Origin: Actinomycetota bacterium | Lineage (GTDB): Bacteria; Actinomycetota; Thermoleophilia; Gaiellales; Gaiellaceae | DNA length: 10,709 nucleotides | Assembly: GCA_013694685.1 (NCBI GenBank) | Contig: JACDBY010000086.1 | Location: forward strand, 1 to 10,709 | Reading direction: 5' to 3' | In this document: one piece after another, positions 1 to 6,510 of the stretch | Position numbering within the stretch: position 1 is the stretch's first letter | Layout: each line of letters opens with the position of its first letter | Program-made: the position numbers and the translations under genes | Notes under the pieces: model-generated | Databases searched by the model: none | The model's input: the letters and a program-made list of their open reading frames with translations, nothing else | What the model was told of the DNA's origin: nothing

Positions 1-69
1 CGTTCACGTACTTCAAGTCGAGCCGCCGCCGCGCGGGCAGCGTGGGTCGGCGCGCGCGAGAATGGTGTC

Positions 70-429
70 GTGTCCCCACTCGACGAGGTCGTCTCCGGAC
101 TGTGGCGGTTCACGGTTCCCCGGAACGGCATGCCACCGACTATGTCGGCGTACGTGCTGCGTGACGGGGAGGACACGATCCTGGTCGACCCGCTCGTCGC
201 CGGCGAGACCGAGCCGCTCCTGGCGGCGCTCGACGAGATCGTGCGCGGCCTCGTCCGCATCCTCGTCACCACTCCCTTCCACGTGCGCGGTTCCGAGCTT
301 CTGTGGCGGCACTGGCGCGACCGGCACGAGGTCACCATCTTCGGGCACGAGCACTGCGCGACGCGGCTCGACGACCGCTCTCAGCGAGGGCGGAACCGGG
401 TCGCAGCGATCGGCTCACAAAGATTGTGA
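70..429 (+). pseudogene. Truncated metallo-beta-lactamase-fold-like protein (N-terminal part only)
   Basis: A GTG-started frame encodes about 119 residues. The first ~100 look like the N-terminal half of a small MBL-fold protein: an opening strand pair (LWRFTVPRNG, then MSAYVLRDGEDTILVDP), a helix, and a strand ending in ILVTTPFHVRGSELLWRHW, followed by TIFGHEHCATRL. At the position where classical MBL enzymes carry HxHxDH only one His (PFHVRG) is present, so a non-canonical or non-catalytic relative is possible even for the full-length ancestor. After about residue 103 the protein-like character stops and a short basic tail runs to a stop at 427-429. MBL domains normally need about 200 residues, so this is probably a truncated remnant. 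No other frame downstream continues the fold visibly. The frame is open to the window edge, so a start upstream of 70 is not excluded. No clear ribosome binding site precedes 70. Confidence 0.5.
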
Positions 430-780
430 CCACGGTTGCCGGCAGGACGGTCGACGTGTCCTGCGAGACCAGAGGGCTTGTATGGAAGAGGGAGGTTCAG
501 TCTGCGCATCTGGCCGCAGGGGCGGTCGCCTACGACGACCCCGAGCTGGATCTGATTCGCTTTGGTCCGCTGATCTGCAAGGACCTTTTGATTTCGGCAA
601 GGTGCGAGTCTCTCATCAGTGCGGGGCTTGTTTATTGCTGCGCACGAAGCCGCCCACGCGAGCGGTGTGGACAATGAGGGGAGCGCCAATTGCTGGGGGC
701 TCTACTGGGCGCAAAATCTCGCGCGTCGTTTCAACGGCGTCAGCTTCTTCACTCCCGCCAGCCGCTGTTGTTGCTTTCTA
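426..780 (+). pseudogene. Frame-broken remnant of an actinobacterial HEAAH-motif (putative zinc metalloprotein) gene
   Basis: Two overlapping frames look like consecutive parts of one protein. Frame A, from GTG 426 to about 610, reads VTTVAGRTVDVSC at its start, then DDPELDLIRFGPLICKDLL. Frame B, readable from about 620 to 745, reads GLFIAAHEAAHASGVDNEG followed by SANCWGLYWAQNLARRF. The HEAAH motif, the downstream acidic NEG and the Cys-Trp resemble small actinobacterial proteins with a HE-x-x-H helix followed by a conserved N/D-E and Cys. The join needs a shift from frame A to frame B near 590-620. A third frame (about 745-830) may hold the C-terminal tail, but that is weak. Frame A ends at a TGA at 675-677. 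This stretch is less GC-rich than its neighbours, which fits decay or transfer. A sequencing indel in an intact gene is the main alternative. Family assignment is from memory of the motif pattern and is not certain. Confidence 0.45.
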
Positions 781-930
781 AGGCGACAACACTCAAGAGG
801 ATCGAGCGAGCCAGGGACGAAGCATCGTGTGCGCCGGACGAGAGCGACTGCATCGGCCCTCGGTCGACGCGGATCGGTCACGACGCCGGCACGCAACTCG
901 GAGTCGTTCTGTATTCGGGATCATCCTTCG

Positions 931-936
931 AGGAGG
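931..936 (+). promoter_or_regulatory. Ribosome binding site AGGAGG setting a TTG start
   Basis: A perfect AGGAGG lies 10 bases upstream of TTG 947 in the glycosyltransferase frame. It is too far (37 bases) from the first in-frame ATG at 974. It is the main reason for choosing TTG 947 over ATG 974, or over the GTG at 827 far upstream, whose extra 40 residues are Arg/Ser-rich and not protein-like. Confidence 0.6.
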
Positions 937-946
937 GGTTTGGGGT

Positions 947-2485
947 TTGAAGAGGCGACGCGGGCGGCTGGGGATGGGCCTGATGTTCTACCCGCGTGGC
1001 GGGTCGGCGCAGGTTGCCCGGTATCTCTCTCACGCGCTCGTGGACGCCGGCTGGGATGTGGTGCTTGTCTCGGGATCGCTTGGCTCGCCCGGGGAGGAGA
1101 CGCACGCAGCGACGTTCTTCGAGGGGCTGCATGTCGAGGCAGTCGACTTCACGCCCGCCCTCGAGCGGTTCCGATGCGGCGCAGATCAGCTGGCCGGTCC
1201 GGTTCCGTTCCACGGCTCCTTCGAGGATCGGGAAGGAGCTCCGGACCCTGTGTTCGCCGCTCTCGACCCCGAACAGGCGGAGGCACAGGTGTCGGCATGG
1301 GAGGGGATGTTCGAGCGCGCGGGCTTCCGCCACGTCGACGTGCTTCACCTCCATCACTTGACGCCGCTGCATGATGCTGCCGCCCGGCGGTGCCCCGAGC
1401 GTCCCGTGGTCACCCATCTGCATGGCACGGAACTGAAGATGCTCGATCGCATCAATTGTCTCGACGCCGTGGCCCATGCGCTGGACACGAGCCTCGCCCG
1501 GCTTGCGGCCATCGCCGACGCGGACGAGCTGCCGTTGGATCGTCGACTGACTGGAGCGGACCGCGAGCTGCTGCGACAGACGACTCTTAGCCGATACCGC
1601 TACGGAAACGCCTGGGCCACGCGCCTCGAACTGTCTGCCCGAAGGAGTCGGCGCATCGTCTGCATCTCGCCCCACGACGCGTCCGACGCCGCTCGTCTCC
1701 TAGGCGTCCCAGACGACCTGATCGAGGTGATGCCAAACGGCGTCGACATCGACGTCTTCAACCGCGCCGCGCTCAGGCGTGACGAGCGTCTACGACTCCT
1801 GCGCCACTGGCTCGTCGACGATCCCCTGGGCTGGGACGAGTCGGGGCGTCCGGGGAGCATCCGCTACTCGGCGAAGGCGTTGGACGCGTTCGCGGGAAGC
1901 GGGGGCGAGCCGCTGCCGATGCTCCTGTACGTCGGGCGCTTCCTCGACTTCAAGCGCGTCCCGCTCCTCGTGCGAGCCTACGCTCGGGCGCGACCGCGGT
2001 TCAAGAGTCCGGCACCGCTGCTGATCTGGGGCGGCTTTCCAGGGGAGTGGGAGGGCGAACATCCGTACACGGTCGCAAGAGATCTGGCAGCGGAGGGCGT
2101 CTTCTTCAGCGGTTGGCGGGGACATGACGAACTCCCGCTCGGGCTGTCCTGTGCCGACGTCTTCGTCGCCCCAGCGGTCGGTGAGCCCTTCGGGCTGGTG
2201 TTCCTGGAAGCGATGTCATGCGGTCTGCCGGTGATCACGACCACGACCGGCGGCCCTCTCTCCTTCGTCAACACCGTCGCCGGGAGGCCGAACGGCTGGC
2301 TCGTCCCCCCTGACGACGTCGATGCCCTAGCCGACGCGCTCGTCGAAGCCATCAACGATGACGCGACCAGAAACGAGCGAGCCCAAAACGCCAGTCAGCA
2401 CATCCGAAACGCCTACTCCTGGCGTGCGCTGGCGGAACGCTTCGATGCCCTCTACACGCACCTGCGCGACCGGACGACCGCCTAG
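947..2485 (+). CDS. GT4-type (GT-B fold) glycosyltransferase
   Basis: A protein of about 512 residues that should transfer a sugar from an activated donor to an acceptor in the cytoplasm; donor and acceptor cannot be read from the sequence. The N-terminal Rossmann half opens with a basic stretch, then GLMFYPRGGSAQVARYL (residues 11-27), typical of the GT-B acceptor domain with its glycine-rich loop. VVTHLHGTEL carries H157, H159 and E162. The C-terminal half has VCISPHD, the domain-junction motif PNGVD (263-267), YVGRFLDFKR with the donor-binding pair R331 and K336, and the EX7E motif EPFGLVFLE (E413, E421) followed by a GGP loop. These are standard GT4 signatures and all key positions are present. 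It is somewhat longer than the usual 370-420 residues because of an insert around residues 60-150 and a second helical one around 160-230. TTG 947 is chosen from the AGGAGG at 931-936. It stands alone between two gene-poor stretches, so its pathway (glycolipid, polysaccharide or compatible solute) is open. Confidence 0.85.
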   Translation: MKRRRGRLGMGLMFYPRGGSAQVARYLSHALVDAGWDVVLVSGSLGSPGEETHAATFFEGLHVEAVDFTPALERFRCGADQLAGPVPFHGSFEDREGAPDPVFAALDPEQAEAQVSAWEGMFERAGFRHVDVLHLHHLTPLHDAAARRCPERPVVTHLHGTELKMLDRINCLDAVAHALDTSLARLAAIADADELPLDRRLTGADRELLRQTTLSRYRYGNAWATRLELSARRSRRIVCISPHDASDAARLLGVPDDLIEVMPNGVDIDVFNRAALRRDERLRLLRHWLVDDPLGWDESGRPGSIRYSAKALDAFAGSGGEPLPMLLYVGRFLDFKRVPLLVRAYARARPRFKSPAPLLIWGGFPGEWEGEHPYTVARDLAAEGVFFSGWRGHDELPLGLSCADVFVAPAVGEPFGLVFLEAMSCGLPVITTTTGGPLSFVNTVAGRPNGWLVPPDDVDALADALVEAINDDATRNERAQNASQHIRNAYSWRALAERFDALYTHLRDRTTA

Positions 2486-2502
2486 ACCACCGCGACCATG
2501 TC

Positions 2503-2517
2503 GACCAGGCCCTGGTC
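2503..2517. repeat. 15-bp palindrome just after the glycosyltransferase
   Basis: GACCAGG-C-CCTGGTC is perfectly self-complementary around one central base and starts 18 bases after the stop codon. As RNA it could form a short stem (GACCA/TGGTC with a 5-base loop). A second short repeat, GGGA-TAT-TCCC, follows at 2519-2529, and T-rich runs occur only further on (about 2539-2545 and 2560-2570). It is therefore at best a weak terminator. A protein-binding palindrome is equally possible. Confidence 0.35.
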
Positions 2518-2570
2518 AGGGATATTCCCGCACGCGCCCGTTTTCTTGCTTCGGTCAGTTGTTTTTCGGC

Positions 2571-2738
2571 ACAGGTGAGGTGTGCCCACGCCAGCGGCGT
2601 CGGCAGCATTCTGTTCCCGAGCTCGAGGCCGGTCGCGAGCAGCATTGCCGCGAAGGCCGCATTCCATCCGAGCCAGCCGTAGGAGTGGAGTCGGATCAGG
2701 GTGTAAACGGTTTCCCGCGCCTCCCCCGCGGCCCCCTC
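2571..2738 (-). pseudogene. Protein-like minus-strand fragment, hydrophobic, unrecognised
   Basis: Reading the minus strand downward from the stop at 2739-2741, the frame gives ETVYTLIRLHSYGWLGWNAA, then FAAMLLATGLELGN, then RMLPTPLAWAHLTC. Codons here are mostly C/G-ending and the peptide has one membrane-like hydrophobic helix, unlike the Arg/Ser-rich translations usual for shadow frames in this DNA. There is no ATG/GTG/TTG between the upstream stop and ATG 2645, and the downstream part of the frame runs into the glycosyltransferase end as low-complexity basic sequence. I interpret it as a decayed piece of a membrane protein gene, but do not recognise the family. Chance is a real alternative. 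Confidence 0.25.
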
Positions 2739-2840
2739 TCAAGCGGTCTCACAGGCGGTTCTGGCGCTTCAGGACCGACCGCGGCACAGTTCCGGCTCCG
2801 GGTATTCAGGCGCGATCGGACACCGCGCACCCCCACGCAA

Positions 2841-3014
2841 TTGTCTGGAACGGCCTTGTCTGCGATCGACAAGACGAGCGCGAGGATGCGTCCAACGTAG
2901 ACGTTGTATCCACGGAGATCCGCTGTTAGACAAGCAAGAGGAGCAATGAAGTCCAGGCACGGGTAGCGCGAAGGAGCGCAGTTGTCCGCGATCACCAGGT
3001 CCCGTACGGTTGTC
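2841..3014. promoter_or_regulatory. Cluster of TTGTC/GACAA words upstream of the PucR-type regulator
   Basis: TTGTC occurs at 2841-2845, 2856-2860, 2982-2986 and 3010-3014, and its complement GACAA at 2868-2872 and 2929-2933: six copies in about 175 bases, against well under one expected by chance. Two copies face each other as CTTGTC-N7-GACAAG (2855-2873). A 12-base word TTGTCYGCGATC occurs twice (2856-2867 and 2982-2993). This looks like an operator region, most simply for autoregulation by the adjacent PucR-type protein, but no binding consensus for this subfamily is known to me, so the role is inferred. Confidence 0.35.
2946..2966 (+). other. Six-codon mini-ORF (possible leader peptide)
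   Basis: ATG AAG TCC AGG CAC GGG TAG lies directly behind AGAGGAG (2937-2943), two bases before the ATG, which is tighter than ideal spacing. It ends just before the AAGGAG at 2971-2976 of the alternative TTG start of the regulator. The layout would fit translational coupling or a leader peptide, but short ORFs of this kind arise by chance and there is no conservation evidence. Confidence 0.15.
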
Positions 3015-3017
3015 GAC

Positions 3018-4310
3018 ATGGAGCCGTACCCGCGCACGCAGGGGCATGACCGTGCGGCCGCGCTACTCCGCGACGTCGCCCGACAACTGGTCGACCAGTC
3101 GGACGAGATCGCGTCGACCATGGTCAGGGCCTACGAGGCCGAGATCCCCGAGTACGCCGCGATCGGCGACGACGCCCTGAAGGACGACGTCCATGCGGTG
3201 TCGGCCGCGATGGTTCGCTGCTGGCTGACCGTGATGTCGACGGGGGAGACCGTCAGCGCGGACCTGCTCACGCCGATGCTCGAGGGGGCCCGCCGTCGTG
3301 CAGCCCAAGGGGTCGAGCTGCAGTCGATGCTGCGGGCCTATCGCGTTGGCATCCGCGTGATGTGGAGTGAGATCACCGGAGCGCCCGTGTGGCGCGGGCA
3401 GGCGCTGCAGGGCGTGATGGCCCAAGTCGCCACGTGGGCCCTCGACTTCGCCGACAGAATCTCGACAGCCGTCGCAGCCGCATACCTCGAGGAGGCCGAG
3501 CACCTCGCCCGCGAGCGCGAGCACCGCCGGTCGGCGCTGCTCAACGCGATTCTCTCCGGTCCCGTCGCCGACGCGATCGACCATCCCGGCGAGCTCGACT
3601 CGCCGCACATGGTCGTGGTGGCCCGCATCGCCTCCGATCTGAGCCTGCTCGAGCTCGAGCGCACCGGGCAGCTGCTGGAGGAGCGGGCGGGCGCGCTCCT
3701 TTGGACAGTCCGTCATCGAAGCGTCGTGGCTGCGGTCGAGCTCCCGGCCGCCAGCCGCCGGGAGCAGCTCGGCCGGACGCTGCGCCGTCTCGTGCAGGAG
3801 ACCCAGATTGTCGCCATCGGGCTCGGAGGGCAGGCGGAAGGTGTCACCGAGACCCGTCAGAGCTACGCCGAGGCGATCGCCGCGCTGCGAACGGGACCGA
3901 TGCTCGGCACTGCGACCTCCCAGGTCTACGAGTTCCTCGACTACGCGCCGCTGATCGCGCTGCTCGGCGAGCCCGATCGGGCTCGCCGGTTCGCGGCGGG
4001 CGTGCTCGAGCCGCTTGGCGATCTCACCCGCCGAGACTGGCTCGTACCCACGCTCGAGGCGTATCTCGTGCACCAGGGACGCATCAAGCAGACCGCCGCC
4101 GATCTGGGGGTGCACATGAACACCGTGAAGTACCGGCTTCGCGAGCTCCGCCCGTCGGTCGACCCGGCCTTCACGGACGGGAACCGGGCGGCGAGCTTGC
4201 TGCTCGCGATCCGGATCACGCGACTGCTCGACGCCGAGGGCGTCGCACGTACGAAGCCCGCCGGCGCAGAGGCGCCGGGGCGGGTCAACGACCAACAGGA
4301 GGGTAGGTAG
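3018..4310 (+). CDS. PucR/CdaR-family transcriptional regulator with RsbRD-like N-terminal domain
   Basis: A protein of about 430 residues with three regions. Residues ~15-160 are all-helical (MVRAYEAEIPEYA at the start, then GARRRAAQGVELQSMLRAYR) and resemble the RsbRD-type N-terminal domain found in many actinobacterial PucR proteins, a likely ligand or signal-sensing module. Residues ~170-290 fit the degenerate GGDEF-like middle domain of the CdaR/PucR group. Residues ~342-378 (TLEAYLVHQGRIKQTAADLG, then VHMNTVKYRLREL) are the PucR-type C-terminal helix-turn-helix, which has a typical N/HxNTVxYRL core. It should bind DNA in the cytoplasm, probably as a metabolite-responsive regulator of the transporter cluster that begins three bases after its stop. 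ATG 3018 has no obvious ribosome binding site. The alternative TTG 2982 would add 12 residues (ending RTVVD) and has AAGGAG five bases upstream, so the start is uncertain. Its own upstream region carries repeated words that could be its operators. Confidence 0.85.
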   Translation: MEPYPRTQGHDRAAALLRDVARQLVDQSDEIASTMVRAYEAEIPEYAAIGDDALKDDVHAVSAAMVRCWLTVMSTGETVSADLLTPMLEGARRRAAQGVELQSMLRAYRVGIRVMWSEITGAPVWRGQALQGVMAQVATWALDFADRISTAVAAAYLEEAEHLAREREHRRSALLNAILSGPVADAIDHPGELDSPHMVVVARIASDLSLLELERTGQLLEERAGALLWTVRHRSVVAAVELPAASRREQLGRTLRRLVQETQIVAIGLGGQAEGVTETRQSYAEAIAALRTGPMLGTATSQVYEFLDYAPLIALLGEPDRARRFAAGVLEPLGDLTRRDWLVPTLEAYLVHQGRIKQTAADLGVHMNTVKYRLRELRPSVDPAFTDGNRAASLLLAIRITRLLDAEGVARTKPAGAEAPGRVNDQQEGR

Positions 4311-4312
4311 CG

Positions 4313-5569
4313 ATGCACCGACACAAGAACGGGGCGCTCGCGCTCTCAGCACTCGTCGTCGTCGCCCTGGCTATCGTCGGCGCGAGCACCGCGTCGCCGA
4401 GTCAGAGCGAGCGTCAGTTCAAGGGATTCATCAACATCGGGATCTCGACCACGCTCAGCGGCTCGATCGCGACCCTGGGTCAGGGCGGGTTGCAGGGGAT
4501 ACAGCTTGCGGCGGCCGATCTCAACCGTCAGGGCGGGCTGCTCGGCAAGGAAATCAAAGTCGTCAGCGCCGACGACAACGCGACCCCGGCCACCGGCGCC
4601 GCCAATGTCCGCTCGATGATCCTCGACAAGAAGATCTCGGCGCTCTTCGGGCCGGTATCGAGCGCTGTGGCGGCGGCTGAGCTGCAGCTCACGGCGCAGT
4701 ACAAAGTGCCCACCTTCCTACACACCTCGAACGACATCACGCTGATGACCCAGCGCTGGACGCCGTACGCGTTCCAGGTCGTCCCGAACACGATCATGGA
4801 GCCGCGTGCGGTCGCGGAGTATCTCGCGAAGAAGGTCGGCAATCGCAAGCTGAACATCGGAACCTTCTCACCCGACTACGTGTTCGGGCGGAACTCGGTC
4901 GCCAACTTCCTGTTGGCGCTGAAGGACCTGGGGGTCAACCACGCCGTCGTCGGGCAGCAGTGGCCCGCGCTCGGGGCACCGAACATCGCCCCGCAGCTCT
5001 CGGCGTTGATCTCGTCCGATCCGGAGGTGACGTTCAACATCCAGTTCGGCGGCGACCTGGTCAACTTCACCAACCAGGCGGCCGGGTACGGCTTCTTCAA
5101 GAACACACGGATGATCGGGATGTACTCGCTCGATCCGCTGAAGGCTCTCGGCGACGCCGCACCGAGCGGCGCGATCGCGTTCTCCCGCGCGCCGTTCTGG
5201 GGCTACAAGAAGAACGCCGCGATGACAGCGTTCGTTGCGAGGTACAAGAAGGCGTACAACGCGTACCCGTCGGAGTGGGCGATCATGGCCTATTCCGCCG
5301 TCCAGACTTGGGCAGCCGCGGTGAAGAAGGTGAAGAGCCTGAACGGCGACAAGCTCGTCAAGGCGATCGAGGGCTCGACGACTCCGACGATTCGCGGGCC
5401 CCTCAAGATCCGCGCCTGCGACCACCAGGCAGAGGTGCCCGAGTTCGTCGGCACGATTGCCAAGCAGCGCGACAAGACCGTCGGCCACAAGCTGTGGAAT
5501 CCCGAGGTCTTCATCGCCTCGCCGGCCAAGACCATGCTCACGTGCGCGGAGTCACTCGCTCGGCGGTGA
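4313..5569 (+). CDS. HAAT-family ABC transporter substrate-binding protein (LivJ/LivK type)
   Basis: A 418-residue Peripla_BP_6-type receptor that would capture the substrate outside the membrane and deliver it to the LivH/LivM permeases. Residues 1-27 form a signal peptide: basic start MHRHK, hydrophobic core 8-23, and a probable signal-peptidase I site at STA|SP. There is no lipobox cysteine, unusual for a Gram-positive-style receptor. The mature protein opens with the family strand INIGISTTLSGSIATLGQGG, then GIQLAAADLNRQGGLLGKEI and VVSADDNATP, a classic type I periplasmic-binding layout. Its only cysteines are C369 and C411, which could form a disulfide. AGGAGGG (4297-4303) lies 9 bases before the ATG, a strong ribosome binding site overlapping the end of the regulator gene. 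It is followed by a hairpin, then livH. The substrate cannot be read from sequence: the family binds branched amino acids but also amides, urea, aromatic acids and other small carboxylates. Confidence 0.9.
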   Translation: MHRHKNGALALSALVVVALAIVGASTASPSQSERQFKGFINIGISTTLSGSIATLGQGGLQGIQLAAADLNRQGGLLGKEIKVVSADDNATPATGAANVRSMILDKKISALFGPVSSAVAAAELQLTAQYKVPTFLHTSNDITLMTQRWTPYAFQVVPNTIMEPRAVAEYLAKKVGNRKLNIGTFSPDYVFGRNSVANFLLALKDLGVNHAVVGQQWPALGAPNIAPQLSALISSDPEVTFNIQFGGDLVNFTNQAAGYGFFKNTRMIGMYSLDPLKALGDAAPSGAIAFSRAPFWGYKKNAAMTAFVARYKKAYNAYPSEWAIMAYSAVQTWAAAVKKVKSLNGDKLVKAIEGSTTPTIRGPLKIRACDHQAEVPEFVGTIAKQRDKTVGHKLWNPEVFIASPAKTMLTCAESLARR

Positions 5570-5584
5570 CGCGTCCGGCTCCAC

Positions 5585-5612
5585 GGGGTGGCGGCAGTCG
5601 CGTCGCCACCCC
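5585..5612 (+). repeat. Strong intercistronic hairpin between receptor gene and livH
   Basis: GGGGTGGCG (5585-5593) pairs perfectly with CGCCACCCC (5604-5612). A G-T and a C-G pair extend it inward, leaving the 6-base loop AGTCGC. It begins 15 bases after the receptor stop and ends 27 bases before the livH start. No T-run follows (CAATCCTT), so it is not a standard intrinsic terminator. The usual role of such a structure here would be partial termination or 3' protection of the receptor mRNA, giving more receptor than permease. That role is inferred. Confidence 0.65.
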
Positions 5613-5639
5613 CAATCCTTCGAGAGAGGAGATCACCGC

Positions 5640-6509
5640 GTGGACACGGTCGTGATCGAAGTATCGGGGACGCTCAGCGCGGCCAGCTCACTCTTCCTCG
5701 CCTCCGCGGGGCTGACGCTGATCTTCGGTGCGATGCGGGTCATCAATCTCGCTCACGGCAGCTTCTACATGTTCGGGGCGTTTCTGACGACGTCGCTGGT
5801 CGGATTCGCAACGGGCGCGCGGTTCTGGTGGGCCGTACCCGTCGCTGCGCTCGCCGTTGCCCTGATCGGCGCCGGGGTCGAGCTCGGCGTGATCCGCCAC
5901 ATCTACGGGAAGGAGCATCTCACCCAGCTGCTCGCGACGTACGCGCTCTTTCTCATCTTCGCCGACCTCGCACTCCGCATCTGGGGTGCGGAGTCGCGCG
6001 CCGTCCCCGTACCGAAATCGTTCTTCGGCTCGATCGAGATCGCCGGCGAGCAGATCCCGAAGTACAACCTCGTGATCGTCGGTACGGCGATCGCAGTAGG
6101 GGTCGGGCTCTGGCTGCTGCTCAAATTGACAACGCTCGGCTGGCGGATCAGGGCAGCCGTGGACGATCCGGAGTCGCTCGAGGCCAGCGGCGTCAACCTG
6201 CAGCTGCTGTTCACCGTCGTCTTCGCGCTCGGCGCACTCCTCGCCGGCCTCGGTGGGGCGGTCATCTCGCCGCAGATCGCTGTCACTCCTGGGATCGACG
6301 GCTCGATCATCGTCGGCGCCTTCATCGTCACCGTCGTCGGTGGCCTCGGCTCCATCCTCGGTGCGGCGGTCGCCGCGCTCCTGATCGGTGCCTCGGAGAC
6401 CGCCGGCACGCTGGCCGCACCGGATTGGGCGTCGACCTTCCCCTACATCGCGATGATCGCGATTCTCGCCGTCAGGCCGTGGGGGCTCTTCGGCCAGCCC
6501 GAGCGCTGA
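5640..6509 (+). CDS. livH: ABC transporter permease, LivH type
   Basis: A 289-residue inner-membrane permease, usual length for LivH. It is almost entirely hydrophobic, with about eight predicted membrane segments. The family motif NLAHGSFYMFGAF is at residues 36-48, following the GLTLIFGAMRVI segment. The cytoplasmic coupling loop GWRIRAAVDDPESLEASGVN is at residues 167-186, where the ATPases dock; the last helices include GGLGSILGAAVAALLIG and the tail ends in VRPWGLFG, as is typical. The GTG at 5640 is chosen because AGGAG (5627-5631) lies 8 bases upstream and the protein then starts at the expected point before the first membrane helix. The frame is open further upstream (to 5457), but that part is a shadow of the receptor gene. 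The stop is one base before livM. Confidence 0.92.
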   Translation: MDTVVIEVSGTLSAASSLFLASAGLTLIFGAMRVINLAHGSFYMFGAFLTTSLVGFATGARFWWAVPVAALAVALIGAGVELGVIRHIYGKEHLTQLLATYALFLIFADLALRIWGAESRAVPVPKSFFGSIEIAGEQIPKYNLVIVGTAIAVGVGLWLLLKLTTLGWRIRAAVDDPESLEASGVNLQLLFTVVFALGALLAGLGGAVISPQIAVTPGIDGSIIVGAFIVTVVGGLGSILGAAVAALLIGASETAGTLAAPDWASTFPYIAMIAILAVRPWGLFGQPER

Positions 6510-6510
6510 G

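Larger units (their letters stand above)
2742..3017. other. Gene-free stretch ahead of the regulator gene
   Basis: No convincing coding frame is seen on either strand. The stretch contains the TTGTC/GACAA word cluster, the six-codon mini-ORF and an AAGGAG at 2971-2976. It must hold the promoter of the regulator-transporter cluster unless that starts further upstream. I could not pick a convincing -35/-10 pair: TTGTAT (2904) with TTAGAC (2926), spaced by 16, is too poor a match to call. Confidence 0.4.

Noticed and set aside
62..781. Long plus-strand frame of about 239 residues at the window start
   Set aside because: The translation is dominated by Arg, Ser and Pro, typical of a shadow frame in GC-rich DNA, and it overlaps the better MBL-like and HEAAH frames.
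827..946. Longer glycosyltransferase starting at GTG 827
   Set aside because: The extra 40 residues are Arg/Ser-rich without family similarity, and the AGGAGG site points to TTG 947.
2904..2931. TTGTAT-16-TTAGAC as a promoter of the regulator cluster
   Set aside because: It matches only 3 of 6 and 2 of 6 consensus positions, which is expected by chance in a stretch this long.
3063..4352. Long minus-strand frame opposite the regulator
   Set aside because: It is a shadow frame: His/Arg/Asp-rich with no recognisable fold, while the plus strand has clear PucR-type domains.
5457..5639. LivH starting inside the receptor gene
   Set aside because: The upstream part is a shadow of the receptor C-terminus and of the hairpin; GTG 5640 has a good ribosome binding site and gives the normal family length.
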